Below are positions 8,709-16,626 of a DNA stretch of 64,000 bases, one piece after another. This stretch comes from Bacillota bacterium (GTDB taxonomy: Bacteria; Bacillota; Clostridia; Christensenellales; Christensenellaceae). The translations under genes were made by a program, and so were the position numbers. The stretch covers positions 248,001-312,000 of the forward strand of contig JAEWMJ010000032.1 in assembly GCA_023393165.1 (NCBI GenBank). Reading direction: 5' to 3'. The first letter of the stretch is position 1; each line of letters starts with the position of its first letter. The notes under the pieces are model-generated. The model saw only the letters and a program-made list of their open reading frames with translations. It ran no database searches and had not been told where the DNA came from.

Positions 8709-9176
8709 TTATTCGCCGTAATTTACCCTTTCGGTATAGTAATCCGGAGCAATGCTTCCTTCTTTTTGAAAATATGCCGCCGCGTTTATGCCGGAAACCA
8801 AAATGATGTTTCCCCACGGTTCAAAAGCGCCTGTACGGACGATATATTTGGCTTCTTTGGCGTATTTTGCGATTATATCCTCATGCGGTACGGTTTCCAC
8901 GCCGCATCGGTCGCTTAGCTCGCAGACATTCTTAAAATGCAGGGGATTATACAGCTTTTGTTCTTCCGCCACAATAACTTTTTCGTAAATGAAATCGCTC
9001 ATAATTAGATCCAATATTTGTATGACGCCGGGCACATCCTGTTCTATTGCCAGATCCACCCGCTGTTCCTCTTTTGCGATCGGGAATCCGGCGTCTCCAA
9101 TAATCAGGATGTCGCCGTGTCCCATATCCGCAATAGCAGTGTTTAATTTTTTGTTTAAGATTCTTCCTTTTTTCAT
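8709..9176 (-). CDS. rbsD: D-ribose pyranase (RbsD/FucU family)
   Basis: RbsD interconverts pyranose and furanose forms of ribose so that ribokinase can use them. The 155-residue product starts MKKGRILNKKLNTAIADMGHGD, with the conserved His in GHGD and the Asp in IGDAG, and ends with RTGAFEPWGNIILVSGI. Most RbsD proteins read RTGE-x-x-PYAN at that place; here Glu is replaced by Ala and Tyr by Trp. This suggests slightly altered sugar specificity within the RbsD/FucU family. It is somewhat longer than the usual 130-140 residues. It lies 17 bases downstream of rbsK. Confidence 0.88.
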   Translation of the reverse strand: MKKGRILNKKLNTAIADMGHGDILIIGDAGFPIAKEEQRVDLAIEQDVPGVIQILDLIMSDFIYEKVIVAEEQKLYNPLHFKNVCELSDRCGVETVPHEDIIAKYAKEAKYIVRTGAFEPWGNIILVSGINAAAYFQKEGSIAPDYYTERVNYGE

Positions 9177-9193
9177 TTCGCACCTCTTTTTCT

Positions 9194-10123
9194 TTATATA
9201 TAGCCATTCTCCTGCATAAACTTATCCACAGCCGCCCTGGTTGGCAGCGAAGGTACAACGCCGTATTTTGTTACTGAGAGCGCGGCCGCGCAATTTGCAA
9301 ATTCAACCGCTTCGCGTACTTTTTTCCCCTCGCTTAAGGCAACGGTGAAAGCTGCGCTAAACGTATCTCCGGCACCGGTAGTATCCACCGCATTGACCTT
9401 TTTTCCGTCTACATACTCGCATTTGGTTTCGTCTGCTATCAACGCGCCTTTGCTCCCAAGGGTTATAACGGCAGTTTTGACGCCCTGGCTCAGTAATTTT
9501 TCAGCCAGCATTTCATTGGAACAGGGATCATCCGGCGCAAGCCCCAATAAAAGGCGCGCTTCTGTTTCGTTTGGAGTAATAAAATCACAGCATTTTAAGA
9601 CACCGCTGGTCAACGGATGAAAAGGCGCAGGATTTAAAATAAACGGTATTCCCATTTTTTTAGTCAACGCGGCGATATAGGAAACGGCGTCGATATTGAT
9701 TTCCAGCTGCATTAAAACGTAACTGCTTTTTTTTATGGACGGAACAATTTTGTCTATATCGGCCGCCCCGATATCGTTATTCGCTCCGATATCTATAATA
9801 ATCTGATTTTCTCCGGACTTGTTTACAGCCACCATGCCTACTCCGGTCGACATGTTTTCACTGAGTTTTACCGCAGAAGCGTCCACTCCCTCCTGCTCAT
9901 AGAGCATAATGGCGTCTTTGCCATAGGAATCCTTTCCAACGCATGTATAGTAAAATACATTCCCGCCCAATCTTGCCGCCGCGACTGCCTGGTTGGAGCC
10001 CTTTCCGCCGTGCAGCACAGAAAATCCATATCCGGGGACCGTTTCACCGCTCAGGGGAAAACGATTTGTTTTTATTGTCATTCCAACCGCGTAACTTCCA
10101 ATTACAGTAATCAATCGATCCAA
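9194..10123 (-). CDS. rbsK: Ribokinase
   Basis: This PfkB-family kinase makes ribose 5-phosphate from ribose and ATP. It has the substrate motif GGKGSNQAVAAARLGG (residues about 30-45) and the C-terminal catalytic block DTTGAGDTFSAAF with the Asp base. I chose TTG at 10123 as start. It is two bases after the upstream stop codon, has AAAGGAG nine bases before it, and gives the usual length of 309 residues. An in-frame ATG at 10159 would overlap the upstream gene by 35 bases without a good ribosome site. It is probably translationally coupled to the UroD-family gene. Confidence 0.93.
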   Translation of the reverse strand: MDRLITVIGSYAVGMTIKTNRFPLSGETVPGYGFSVLHGGKGSNQAVAAARLGGNVFYYTCVGKDSYGKDAIMLYEQEGVDASAVKLSENMSTGVGMVAVNKSGENQIIIDIGANNDIGAADIDKIVPSIKKSSYVLMQLEINIDAVSYIAALTKKMGIPFILNPAPFHPLTSGVLKCCDFITPNETEARLLLGLAPDDPCSNEMLAEKLLSQGVKTAVITLGSKGALIADETKCEYVDGKKVNAVDTTGAGDTFSAAFTVALSEGKKVREAVEFANCAAALSVTKYGVVPSLPTRAAVDKFMQENGYI

Positions 10124-10124
10124 C

Positions 10125-11369
10125 TTAATTTTCTCCTTTGTAAAAATCCGCAACTCCATATTTTTTTGCAGTGTCGTACAGCGCCACGATTTTATCGGGA
10201 GCTACGCCGGCCTGAATATTGTGCACTGCGTTGAATATAAAACCGCCGCCCGGTGAAAATATTTGAATCATTTTTTTTGCTTCAGCTGCGACATCGTCAG
10301 CAGTTCCATACGCAAGCGTATTTTGCGTATCTACTCCGCCGCCCCAGAAAGTACATTTACGGCCAAACTCCTTTTTGAGCCTCTGCGGATCCATATCTGC
10401 GGCATTATACTGTACCGGATTGAAGATCTCAAAACCGGCTTCAATCAAATCATTCATTACAGGATATATGCTGCCGCAGCTATGTAAAAAAACGAAAACA
10501 CCTTTTTTCTTGTTTTTGATCGCTTTTATAATTTTTTCGTGTCTGGGTTTAAAAAACCGCCTGTATAATTCCGGAGAGATGATCATTCCCTGCTGCATTC
10601 CTAAATCGTCATTATTCTGAACTATCTGAATATAATCGCCCACAGCGTCCAGATACTTTTCCATCCAAACAATATATGCCGCCGTAAGTTTGTCAAGGTA
10701 ATATTCCACTAATTCGGGTTCCGTGTATAAATTGGTCAGGAAAGTTTCATAGCCAAAATCCTTTGTGCCTTTTTCAAATAAGCTGAAACTCGTAGCGCCG
10801 GATATAGCATAGTCCGTTTTTTCATACAGTTCTTTCGCCCTGCGGCTTAAATATGCCAGTTCGTCATCCGAAATTTCCGGCATCGGCAGCATATCTACCT
10901 CTTCCCGGCTTACAGCTTCTTCCAGCGGATGGTAAAATTCATCAAAATACAAACCATCCTTTGGACGTTTCGCCAGCAAATGCCCCGCGCAATCGAAAAT
11001 CGCTTCGCTTCCGTCAGACTGCATAACCGGATTGAATCCGGCCGGCACCAGGCACCTTCCGCCGTCAACAGGGAGCCTCCCTTCCTTCCATTCGTCCAGA
11101 CTTAATCCAAGCGAGGGCCTGATTCCATGCAGCATCACCACGTCGCATCCAAACCGTTCCAAAATGTTTTGCCCAGGTATTGCAAGTAATTGTTTTACAT
11201 CAAATACTTTTACATCACTATTCAATTGCAAATATTGCAATAAATCCCGGTATGCTATTGCATTAATTCCCGTGGAACGCGCCGAACCTAAATCAATCGG
11301 TATCCGGTCAGGCTCCTCATGATTCAGCGACAATAATACCCTTTCTCTAGATGTTAATTTGTCTCCCAT
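10125..11369 (-). CDS. Uroporphyrinogen decarboxylase-family protein (UroD/MtaA-like), function unknown, first gene of rbs operon
   Basis: This 414-residue TIM-barrel protein belongs to the UroD/MtaA/CmuA superfamily, which includes heme-pathway decarboxylases and corrinoid or coenzyme-M methyltransferases. The N-terminus TSRERVLLSLNHEEPDRIP is typical of the non-heme branch. FLHSCGSIYPVMNDLIEAGF contains the His-x-Cys pair that binds zinc in MtaA. The late third ligand region reads GGGFIFNAVHNIQAGV, with His where MtaA has Cys. This branch often sits in sugar-transport operons, but no reaction is known. It is the first gene after the operator-bearing promoter. It is unlikely to be the true heme-pathway HemE. 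Confidence 0.8.
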   Translation of the reverse strand: MGDKLTSRERVLLSLNHEEPDRIPIDLGSARSTGINAIAYRDLLQYLQLNSDVKVFDVKQLLAIPGQNILERFGCDVVMLHGIRPSLGLSLDEWKEGRLPVDGGRCLVPAGFNPVMQSDGSEAIFDCAGHLLAKRPKDGLYFDEFYHPLEEAVSREEVDMLPMPEISDDELAYLSRRAKELYEKTDYAISGATSFSLFEKGTKDFGYETFLTNLYTEPELVEYYLDKLTAAYIVWMEKYLDAVGDYIQIVQNNDDLGMQQGMIISPELYRRFFKPRHEKIIKAIKNKKKGVFVFLHSCGSIYPVMNDLIEAGFEIFNPVQYNAADMDPQRLKKEFGRKCTFWGGGVDTQNTLAYGTADDVAAEAKKMIQIFSPGGGFIFNAVHNIQAGVAPDKIVALYDTAKKYGVADFYKGEN

Positions 11370-11449
11370 CTGAAGTCTCCTATCTATTCAATATTTAAAA
11401 TTTAATAATTGATATCCGATTTTTTATTTTAACTTTTTTTGAAAAATCT

Positions 11450-11467
11450 TGCGTTAACGTTGACGCA
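11450..11467 (-). promoter_or_regulatory. LacI-type operator of the rbs operon
   Basis: TGCGTTAACGTTGACGCA is an 18-bp palindrome matching its reverse complement at 16 of 18 positions, with the central CG step typical of LacI/PurR-family operators. It lies just downstream of the predicted -10, where a bound repressor would block transcription. The neighbouring LacI-family gene (11691-12761) is the obvious candidate ligand. Confidence 0.75.
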
Positions 11468-11488
11468 CATATTACAAAACTAATTAAT

Positions 11489-11517
11489 AAAATATATCAA
11501 AATATATTGTTTGTCAA
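11489..11517 (-). promoter_or_regulatory. Promoter of the rbs operon
   Basis: On the minus strand TTGACA (11517-11512) and TATTTT (11494-11489) are separated by 17 bases in very A+T-rich DNA. The predicted start point is near 11482, about 110 bases before the first gene, with the operator between. Confidence 0.7.
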
Positions 11518-11539
11518 TACTTTTTTTTAGATAGAGCTT

Positions 11540-11682
11540 ACTGAATAAATATCAAGCGATTTATTCAGTGGGGGCAAAGCCCCCGCTGAATGATATTTTT
11601 GCCCTAATATTCGGCAAAAATATCATTCAAACGCCATAATTACGCCGTCCGAATTGCAAACGGTAATTACTGTTTGCAATTC
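11540..11682. repeat. Cluster of four palindromes between the lacI-type gene and the rbs promoter
   Basis: Four hairpins follow one another: an 11-bp perfect stem at 11540-11550/11559-11569, GGGGGC/GCCCCC at 11570-11584, a 17-bp perfect stem at 11587-11603/11613-11629, and an 11-bp stem at 11651-11661/11672-11682 whose interior is itself nearly self-complementary. None is followed by a long T-run on the minus strand. The first is nearly identical, including its loop, to the palindrome at 61999-62026. They fill the gap between the regulator stop codon and the operon promoter. They may end or attenuate regulator transcription, or be remnants of small mobile repeats. Confidence 0.8.
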
Positions 11683-11690
11683 AGTAAGGC

Positions 11691-12761
11691 CTAAACATCT
11701 AAAAAATCCGTTTGGAAATTTGTGCTTTCTTCTTTGACATTATTTTTTAAAATTACGCTTGATTTTGTATAATATTGTTTTTGTTCAGGTTCCCAGCCGG
11801 CCAGGAGTACTTTTGACATAAACATAATCGCATTATAGCCTTGTTTAAAAGGTTCCTGGCTTAAAGTCGCGCAAAGTCTGTTATCATACAATGCCTCTTC
11901 GATTTCCGCTCCGGTATCAAAGCCGATCACAATGGGCTTTTTTTCTGTATTAAGCTCTTTCATGGCCTTTGCAACCCCGATTGTACCCGAAAAACAGGTG
12001 ACATATACGCCGTCCAGATCAGGATTTTTATAAACATACTCTTTGACGAGCTGCTTTGCCAACGATTCGTTTTCAAAATATTCAATAGTATCAACAATTG
12101 ATAAAAAAGGATATTCCTCTCTGAGTTCATCGACGAATCCGCGCATGCGGCTTTCAAGAGACTCCAGTTTATTGCTCCCGGTTAAGATCAGAATTTTGGA
12201 GTCCTGAGGCAACAGTTTTCCCATCAATTCGCCCGCGACCTTCCCTGCCCTGTATGTATCTTGGCCAATGTAACATAGCCTCTTACTTTCTTTTAGATCA
12301 CTGTTGTATGTAATGACAGGAACTCCTGAATTTACAAGGCTGTCTATAAAGCCACTCATATCAAGCGACGGAATAAGAACAACGCCGTTTGGTTCAATTA
12401 TTTTTGTTCTGTGGATAATTTCTTGCGTTGTTTTCTCATTTACATGTTCCATCCGGACATATTCTACAGATATTTTATATTTCAACATTTCCTGTTCCGC
12501 ACTTTTCATGCCTTCCATTATCAAGCTGTGGAAACTGTGCGGTTCCTTTTGGATGACCGCCAGTATTTTTTTTGTTTGGCTGCTGGAAAGCGCGCTGGCT
12601 AAGATATTACGTTTGTAGCCTAAATCTTTTGCAATTTCCAGTATTTTTTTTTGAGTATCGATGCTTATTCTTCCCCTGTCATGCAATGCCCGGTAAACCG
12701 TACCAATAGATACCCCCGCCTTTTTTGCGATTTCTTTAATCGTAATGTTTTCTCTTACCAT
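11691..12761 (-). CDS. LacI-family transcriptional regulator (putative rbs repressor)
   Basis: This 356-residue protein has an N-terminal LacI-type helix-turn-helix (residues 7-55): ITIKEIAKKAGVSIGTVYRAL, hinge-side GYKRNILASAL. Then comes a Peripla_BP sugar-binding domain with VVLIPSLDMSGF, YIGQDTYRAGKVAG, VYVTCFSGTIGVAKAM and VIGFDTGAEIEEAL. It should bind the 18-bp palindrome at 11450-11467 and release it when a sugar binds. It is codirectional with, and upstream of, the rbs genes but separated by about 320 bases with palindromes and a promoter, so it is probably a separate unit. Strong ribosome site GAGAGG before ATG 12761. Confidence 0.9.
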   Translation of the reverse strand: MVRENITIKEIAKKAGVSIGTVYRALHDRGRISIDTQKKILEIAKDLGYKRNILASALSSSQTKKILAVIQKEPHSFHSLIMEGMKSAEQEMLKYKISVEYVRMEHVNEKTTQEIIHRTKIIEPNGVVLIPSLDMSGFIDSLVNSGVPVITYNSDLKESKRLCYIGQDTYRAGKVAGELMGKLLPQDSKILILTGSNKLESLESRMRGFVDELREEYPFLSIVDTIEYFENESLAKQLVKEYVYKNPDLDGVYVTCFSGTIGVAKAMKELNTEKKPIVIGFDTGAEIEEALYDNRLCATLSQEPFKQGYNAIMFMSKVLLAGWEPEQKQYYTKSSVILKNNVKEESTNFQTDFLDV

Positions 12762-12948
12762 AGTTTTCCTCTCTTCTGTCCGGGCATTTTAAACAACGTA
12801 AAAAACTACAAACCTAAAATCTGCTCCCATCATACAACGAGGCTCTGTATAAAGTCAAATCATCCGTTTTTAAGACAATATTCTATTGTTTATAAATATA
12901 AAAGCGACCGGTCAAAGTAAATTCGGCTTGTTTTGACACGTTTATAAC

Positions 12949-14037
12949 TTATAAAGTATCCGCCAGCCCGAATTCGTCCGAAACATCCCTGATTGCCTCA
13001 AGGTATCCGTAAGCGTTGTCTTTGTCCGGCTCCAGATAAGCTCCTTCGGCCCATTCGTTCCAGGCGTTGATAAAGACGAACCTGTCGTTTCCTTCCTGTA
13101 TGCATTTTTGAACCAGTTTTCCCAAACAGTCCTTGAACTTGCCGGGATCAGCGCCGACGCATACACTGGCCCTGGCCCCGACCCTTGGGGAATTGTCCCA
13201 GTCTACAAACGCGCCGCAGAATTTTTCCCTGTGGCCGTACGAACTTTTCCGGTCAAGCATCCTGTTCCAGACAGTATCAAAAGAAAAAACATGCAAAGTA
13301 TCCAAAATAAACTTATGCTCGCTATAAGGCGTATATCCCCCGAAGAGGGTTAAAGTGGGTTCGAACTCGATGCATGCGTCCGAATCTTTCAAATGAGGAA
13401 CATTCATGCCGCGTTTTGAATTCAGCGTTTCGGCTATATAAAGGCCGGGAAGCCCGTTTTCTACCGCCAATTCCCTCCAGAACGCCAGCATTTCTTCACA
13501 CCTGTCTATCTGGTTTGAAACGTATAGAATAAAAAGCGGCTTGCCGTCCACTTTAATATATCTCTCGTCTCTGAAAAAAGGCAAAAGGTAATCGAAATGT
13601 TTCCGCCAGTCGTTCTTGTCACCGTAATTCTGCGGCATCAATACGGAATACTGCCAGCCGTCCCAGTTTCTTGTCCAGGGTTCGTTCGCCCATGAGAAAC
13701 AAAAATTGGTCTTGATTTCCTTATGTTGAAACAGCAATTCGGCAGGTTTTTCAAGCAGCATTTTTCCGCAAAACCAGTAATGGTAAATGCATAATCCGTA
13801 CACATTATATTCTTTCATAAAATCGGACTGCCTTTGATGCGCGGCCGGGTCCGTCAGGTCGTAATAATAATCATCCAGGGGAATTCTGGGCTGCCTGTGG
13901 TTCCCGTACAGAGGGAGGGCTTTTCTTGTATTCGTCCATTCCGTAAATCCTTCCCCCCACCATTCGTTATTTTCCTTGATCGGATGAAACTGCGGGAGAT
14001 AGAACGCGATAAATTTTAAAGTGTTTTTTTGCTCCAT
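12949..14037 (-). CDS. WbsX-like glycan biosynthesis protein (GH99-like fold), copy 1
   Basis: This 362-residue soluble protein belongs to the Glyco_transf_WbsX family, found in polysaccharide loci and related in fold to GH99 enzymes. Family hallmarks are IAFYLPQFHPIKENNEWWG at the start, GFTEWTN, a central NFCFSWANEPWTRNWDG, and a terminal FVFINAWNEWAEGAYLEPD. The NEP and NEWAEG acidic residues are likely catalytic. It is closely similar to the 14789-15871 protein over its whole length, so the two are paralogues from a duplication. The family is called glycosyltransferase by sequence databases, but the reaction is unproved. It is last in a three-gene operon. Confidence 0.85.
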   Translation of the reverse strand: MEQKNTLKFIAFYLPQFHPIKENNEWWGEGFTEWTNTRKALPLYGNHRQPRIPLDDYYYDLTDPAAHQRQSDFMKEYNVYGLCIYHYWFCGKMLLEKPAELLFQHKEIKTNFCFSWANEPWTRNWDGWQYSVLMPQNYGDKNDWRKHFDYLLPFFRDERYIKVDGKPLFILYVSNQIDRCEEMLAFWRELAVENGLPGLYIAETLNSKRGMNVPHLKDSDACIEFEPTLTLFGGYTPYSEHKFILDTLHVFSFDTVWNRMLDRKSSYGHREKFCGAFVDWDNSPRVGARASVCVGADPGKFKDCLGKLVQKCIQEGNDRFVFINAWNEWAEGAYLEPDKDNAYGYLEAIRDVSDEFGLADTL

Positions 14038-14050
14038 ATGATAGCCTCTC

Positions 14051-14764
14051 TCAATTTTTTGACTGCGGACATTCCTTAATTTTATAAACGGGCGTGATCT
14101 GCTGTTCTTCGGCGTACCTTTTCTTTTTTAATTCAAAAATAAACTGCATGACGTGGCAGTATTTGCGGTATCTCACGTTTGGGGGATATTTCTCCGCCCA
14201 TACGGGCTGGTAATCCTGGTAAATTGCGTCTTCCTCTACGACCGCATATCCGGCGCCGGCGCATAATTGCTTCAGCGAAGGGTAGGTATAGAACTTCAGG
14301 TGGGTTTGGTCCAGAATTCCTACCTCGGTATATTCGAACCTGTCTTCCAGCAAATTCAGGACAACGGAATTGTGCGCGACGTTGGGCATGGACATCAAAA
14401 CGGAACCGTCGTCCTTTAACAGTCCGGCGGTTTCACGAAGAACATCCTCCGGGCTGCGCAAATGTTCCAGGACATCCGCGCACAGGATATAGTCGAACTG
14501 AAGCGGCGCAAAAGCATCGGTCCATTCAAGCGTATCCAGGTCTCCAAACCAGGATCCCTCCGCGTACTGCCGCGCTTTTTCAATGGAGTCTTTGTCGACC
14601 TCGCAAATATAAACCTTGCACCCAAGACGGTTCTTCATATAATCAGTCATGAGTCCAGTCGCGCATCCAAGCTCCAAAACAACGGACTGTGGCTTTATCT
14701 TTGCCAAGATAACGGTATGAGATCTTCTGTCCCGCATATCGATAAAAAAATTGTCATATTTCAT
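14051..14764 (-). CDS. Class I SAM-dependent methyltransferase between the WbsX paralogues
   Basis: This 237-residue protein has Methyltransf_11/23 motifs: motif I VLELGCATGLMTDYM (about residues 29-43), the acidic end of strand 2 in YICEVDKD, and FDYILCADVLEHLRSPEDVLRE (about 89-110) followed by DDGSVLMSMPNVAH. The last pattern, with SMPNVAH, is common in methyltransferases that act on sugars or lipid-linked glycans. The operon position, 13 bases upstream of one WbsX gene and 24 bases downstream of the other, supports a role in modifying the same glycan. The acceptor is unknown. Confidence 0.85.
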   Translation of the reverse strand: MKYDNFFIDMRDRRSHTVILAKIKPQSVVLELGCATGLMTDYMKNRLGCKVYICEVDKDSIEKARQYAEGSWFGDLDTLEWTDAFAPLQFDYILCADVLEHLRSPEDVLRETAGLLKDDGSVLMSMPNVAHNSVVLNLLEDRFEYTEVGILDQTHLKFYTYPSLKQLCAGAGYAVVEEDAIYQDYQPVWAEKYPPNVRYRKYCHVMQFIFELKKKRYAEEQQITPVYKIKECPQSKN

Positions 14765-14788
14765 AATCTTACCTGCTTATCTTCTTAA

Positions 14789-15871
14789 TTATTTATTGTC
14801 AATTAAGCCGAATTCGCGGGAGACCTCTTTCACCGCCTCGAGATACCCGTAAGCATTCTCTTTATCCGGTTCCAGATAAGCCCCCTCGCCCCATTCATTC
14901 CACGCATTGATGAATATAAACCTGTCGTTTCCTTCGTTTATACATTTTTGCACCAGCTTTCCCAAATAGCTTTTAAATTTATCCGGGGTCGAACCGACGC
15001 ATACTCTTGCCCTGACCCCTGTTCTGGGCGAGTTATCCCAGTCCACAAAAGCGCCGCAGAATTTTTCCCGGCCGGCATATGCGCTTTTCCTCTCCAGGAT
15101 CTTGTTCCAGACCTCGTTGTATGAGAATATATGCATGGTATTGAGGATATACTGGTGTGTATTGTAGGGCGTATAACCGCCGTATACGGTTAAGGAAGGT
15201 TCCAACTCGATGCAGGCGTCGGTTCCTTTCACATCGGGCTGAAACCAGTGACGCTTTGTTTCCGCAATATAGAGCCCGGGAAGCCCGTTTTCCGCCGCCA
15301 GCCGCCGCCAGCATGCAATCATGTCGGCGCACCCTTCTATTTCATCCGCGACATACAGAATAAACAGGGGCTTGCCGTCGATTTTTATATACCGGCCGTC
15401 CTGGAAAAACGGCAAAAGGTATTGGAAGTGTTTCTCCCAATCGTCCTCTTTCCCGTAATTCTGGGGCATCAATACGGAATACGGCCTGCCGTCCCAGTTT
15501 CTCGACCAGGGCTCGTTCGCCCAGGAGAAACAAAAATTCGTCCTGATTTCCGGGTGATTCAGCAGCAGTTCCGCCGGCTTTTGCAGGAGCAGTTTCCCGC
15601 AGAACCAGTAATGAAAAATGCATAATCCATAAATATTGTATTCATTCATCAGCCCGGACTGCCACTGATGCGCGCCCGGGTCTGTTAAATCATAGTAATA
15701 ATCATTCAAAGGCTCCCTGGGCTGCCTGTGGTTATCGAACATCGGAATTGATTTTTTTGTATTTGTCCATTCCGTAAATCCTTCCCCCCACCATTCGTCG
15801 TTTTCCTTAATACGGTGAAACTGCGGCAGATAAAAGGTTATAAATTTTAGATTAGATTTCTGTTTATCCAT
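14789..15871 (-). CDS. WbsX-like glycan biosynthesis protein (GH99-like fold), copy 2
   Basis: This 360-residue paralogue of the 12949-14037 protein has the same blocks: FYLPQFHRIKENDEWWGEG, GFTEWTN, NFCFSWANEPWSRNWDG and a terminal NAWNEWGEGAYLEPD. Differences are concentrated in the middle (about residues 195-240), where the loop carrying KRHWFQPDVKGTDACIE differs from the other copy. That would fit the two acting on different acceptors. It is the first gene of the operon. No polymerase, flippase or sugar-nucleotide genes lie nearby, so this small set must serve a glycan made elsewhere. Confidence 0.85.
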   Translation of the reverse strand: MDKQKSNLKFITFYLPQFHRIKENDEWWGEGFTEWTNTKKSIPMFDNHRQPREPLNDYYYDLTDPGAHQWQSGLMNEYNIYGLCIFHYWFCGKLLLQKPAELLLNHPEIRTNFCFSWANEPWSRNWDGRPYSVLMPQNYGKEDDWEKHFQYLLPFFQDGRYIKIDGKPLFILYVADEIEGCADMIACWRRLAAENGLPGLYIAETKRHWFQPDVKGTDACIELEPSLTVYGGYTPYNTHQYILNTMHIFSYNEVWNKILERKSAYAGREKFCGAFVDWDNSPRTGVRARVCVGSTPDKFKSYLGKLVQKCINEGNDRFIFINAWNEWGEGAYLEPDKENAYGYLEAVKEVSREFGLIDNK

Positions 15872-15994
15872 AAAAATGCCTCTGCTGTTCCAGTTTTCTA
15901 AAACTTAACATTCTGGAATATTATCATAATATATATATTATTAACCGCAGTCATTTTAGTGACATAAAAAGACCTTTTTTCAAACAAATATCTA

Positions 15995-16023
15995 TTGACA
16001 ATTTCATTCTTATGTTATATATT
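15995..16023 (+). promoter_or_regulatory. Promoter of the DUF3796-XRE pair
   Basis: TTGACA (15995-16000) and TATATT (16018-16023) with a 17-base spacer. The -10 is inside the first of two tandem palindromes. Confidence 0.75.
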
Positions 16024-16054
16024 TATAACATTATGTTATTTATTTATAACATAA
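16012..16054 (+). promoter_or_regulatory. Tandem palindromic operators upstream of the DUF3796-XRE pair
   Basis: Two near-copies of ATGTTATA..TATAACAT are placed 22 bp apart, about two helical turns. Site 1 is 16012-16031. Site 2, at 16031-16054, has 9-bp perfect arms TTATGTTAT/ATAACATAA and ends at the ribosome binding site. Position over the -10 and leader suggests autorepression by the XRE protein encoded downstream. Confidence 0.65.
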
Positions 16055-16066
16055 AGGAGACTAATT

Positions 16067-16405
16067 ATGAAAAATAAACTTGGGTTTTTAGGATTGCTGG
16101 GGTTTATAGGCATCCTTGGCATTGTAACGGAGAACAGATATTTTCTGGCTTTCTTTTGCTATTTTGTGTTTTTTCGTTATTTCTTTGTTAAACCGGACGA
16201 ATTATTTCAGTCATACGTGAAAAAAGCCGCTACGCCGGCGTTTTTTACCGGTTTGGCTTTTCAAGCCTTAACCATCAGCGCTGCTGCCTTTACAAAGAAC
16301 ACCCAGCAGCTCATATCAGGTTTCCTGCTTGGCTTCGCCGCTTCTACTATTGTTTTTATACTTGTATTAGTCATCTCTGAATTTAGTGAATCAAGGAACC
16401 GCTAA
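16067..16405 (+). CDS. DUF3796 small membrane protein
   Basis: This 112-residue protein begins MKNKLGFLGLLGFIGILGI and contains VFFRYFFVKPDELF near residue 45. Both are hallmarks of DUF3796, small proteins of Firmicutes with four hydrophobic segments. Function is unknown. They are usually paired, as here, with a small XRE-type regulator whose start overlaps or abuts the stop codon. AAAGGAGA precedes ATG 16067. In such pairs the membrane protein may sense an envelope signal and modulate the regulator; that is inference. Confidence 0.8.
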   Translation: MKNKLGFLGLLGFIGILGIVTENRYFLAFFCYFVFFRYFFVKPDELFQSYVKKAATPAFFTGLAFQALTISAAAFTKNTQQLISGFLLGFAASTIVFILVLVISEFSESRNR

Positions 16406-16406
16406 G

Positions 16407-16610
16407 ATGGCCATACTGACAAAAATCAGAGAATACAGAGCCAAATTTAATATGACGCAGGAAGAACTGGCGGATTCGGTTGGCGTAAGACGCGAAACGA
16501 TTGTCCATCTGGAAAACGGCAGGTACAACCCTTCGCTTAAACTTGCATTTGATATCGCAAAGGTGTTTCATATAACAGTTGACGAATTGTTCAGTTTTAC
16601 GGAAGATTAG
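16407..16610 (+). CDS. XRE/Cro-CI family small transcriptional regulator
   Basis: This 67-residue single-domain helix-turn-helix protein reads LTKIREYRAKFNMTQEELADSV, RRETIVHLENGRYNPSLKLA and ends DELFSFTED. It matches the YozG-like small regulators that accompany membrane proteins. Start ATG 16407 follows the DUF3796 stop by one base and has AAGGA upstream; an earlier in-frame start would overlap the previous gene without a ribosome site. Likely represses its own operon through the tandem palindromes at 16012-16054. Confidence 0.88.
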   Translation: MAILTKIREYRAKFNMTQEELADSVGVRRETIVHLENGRYNPSLKLAFDIAKVFHITVDELFSFTED

Positions 16611-16626
16611 ACATCTTTATGGAGAT

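Noticed and set aside
11540..11682. Simple rho-independent terminator for the LacI-type gene
   Set aside because: The palindromes lack T-runs on the minus strand, so although they may slow transcription they are listed as repeats instead.
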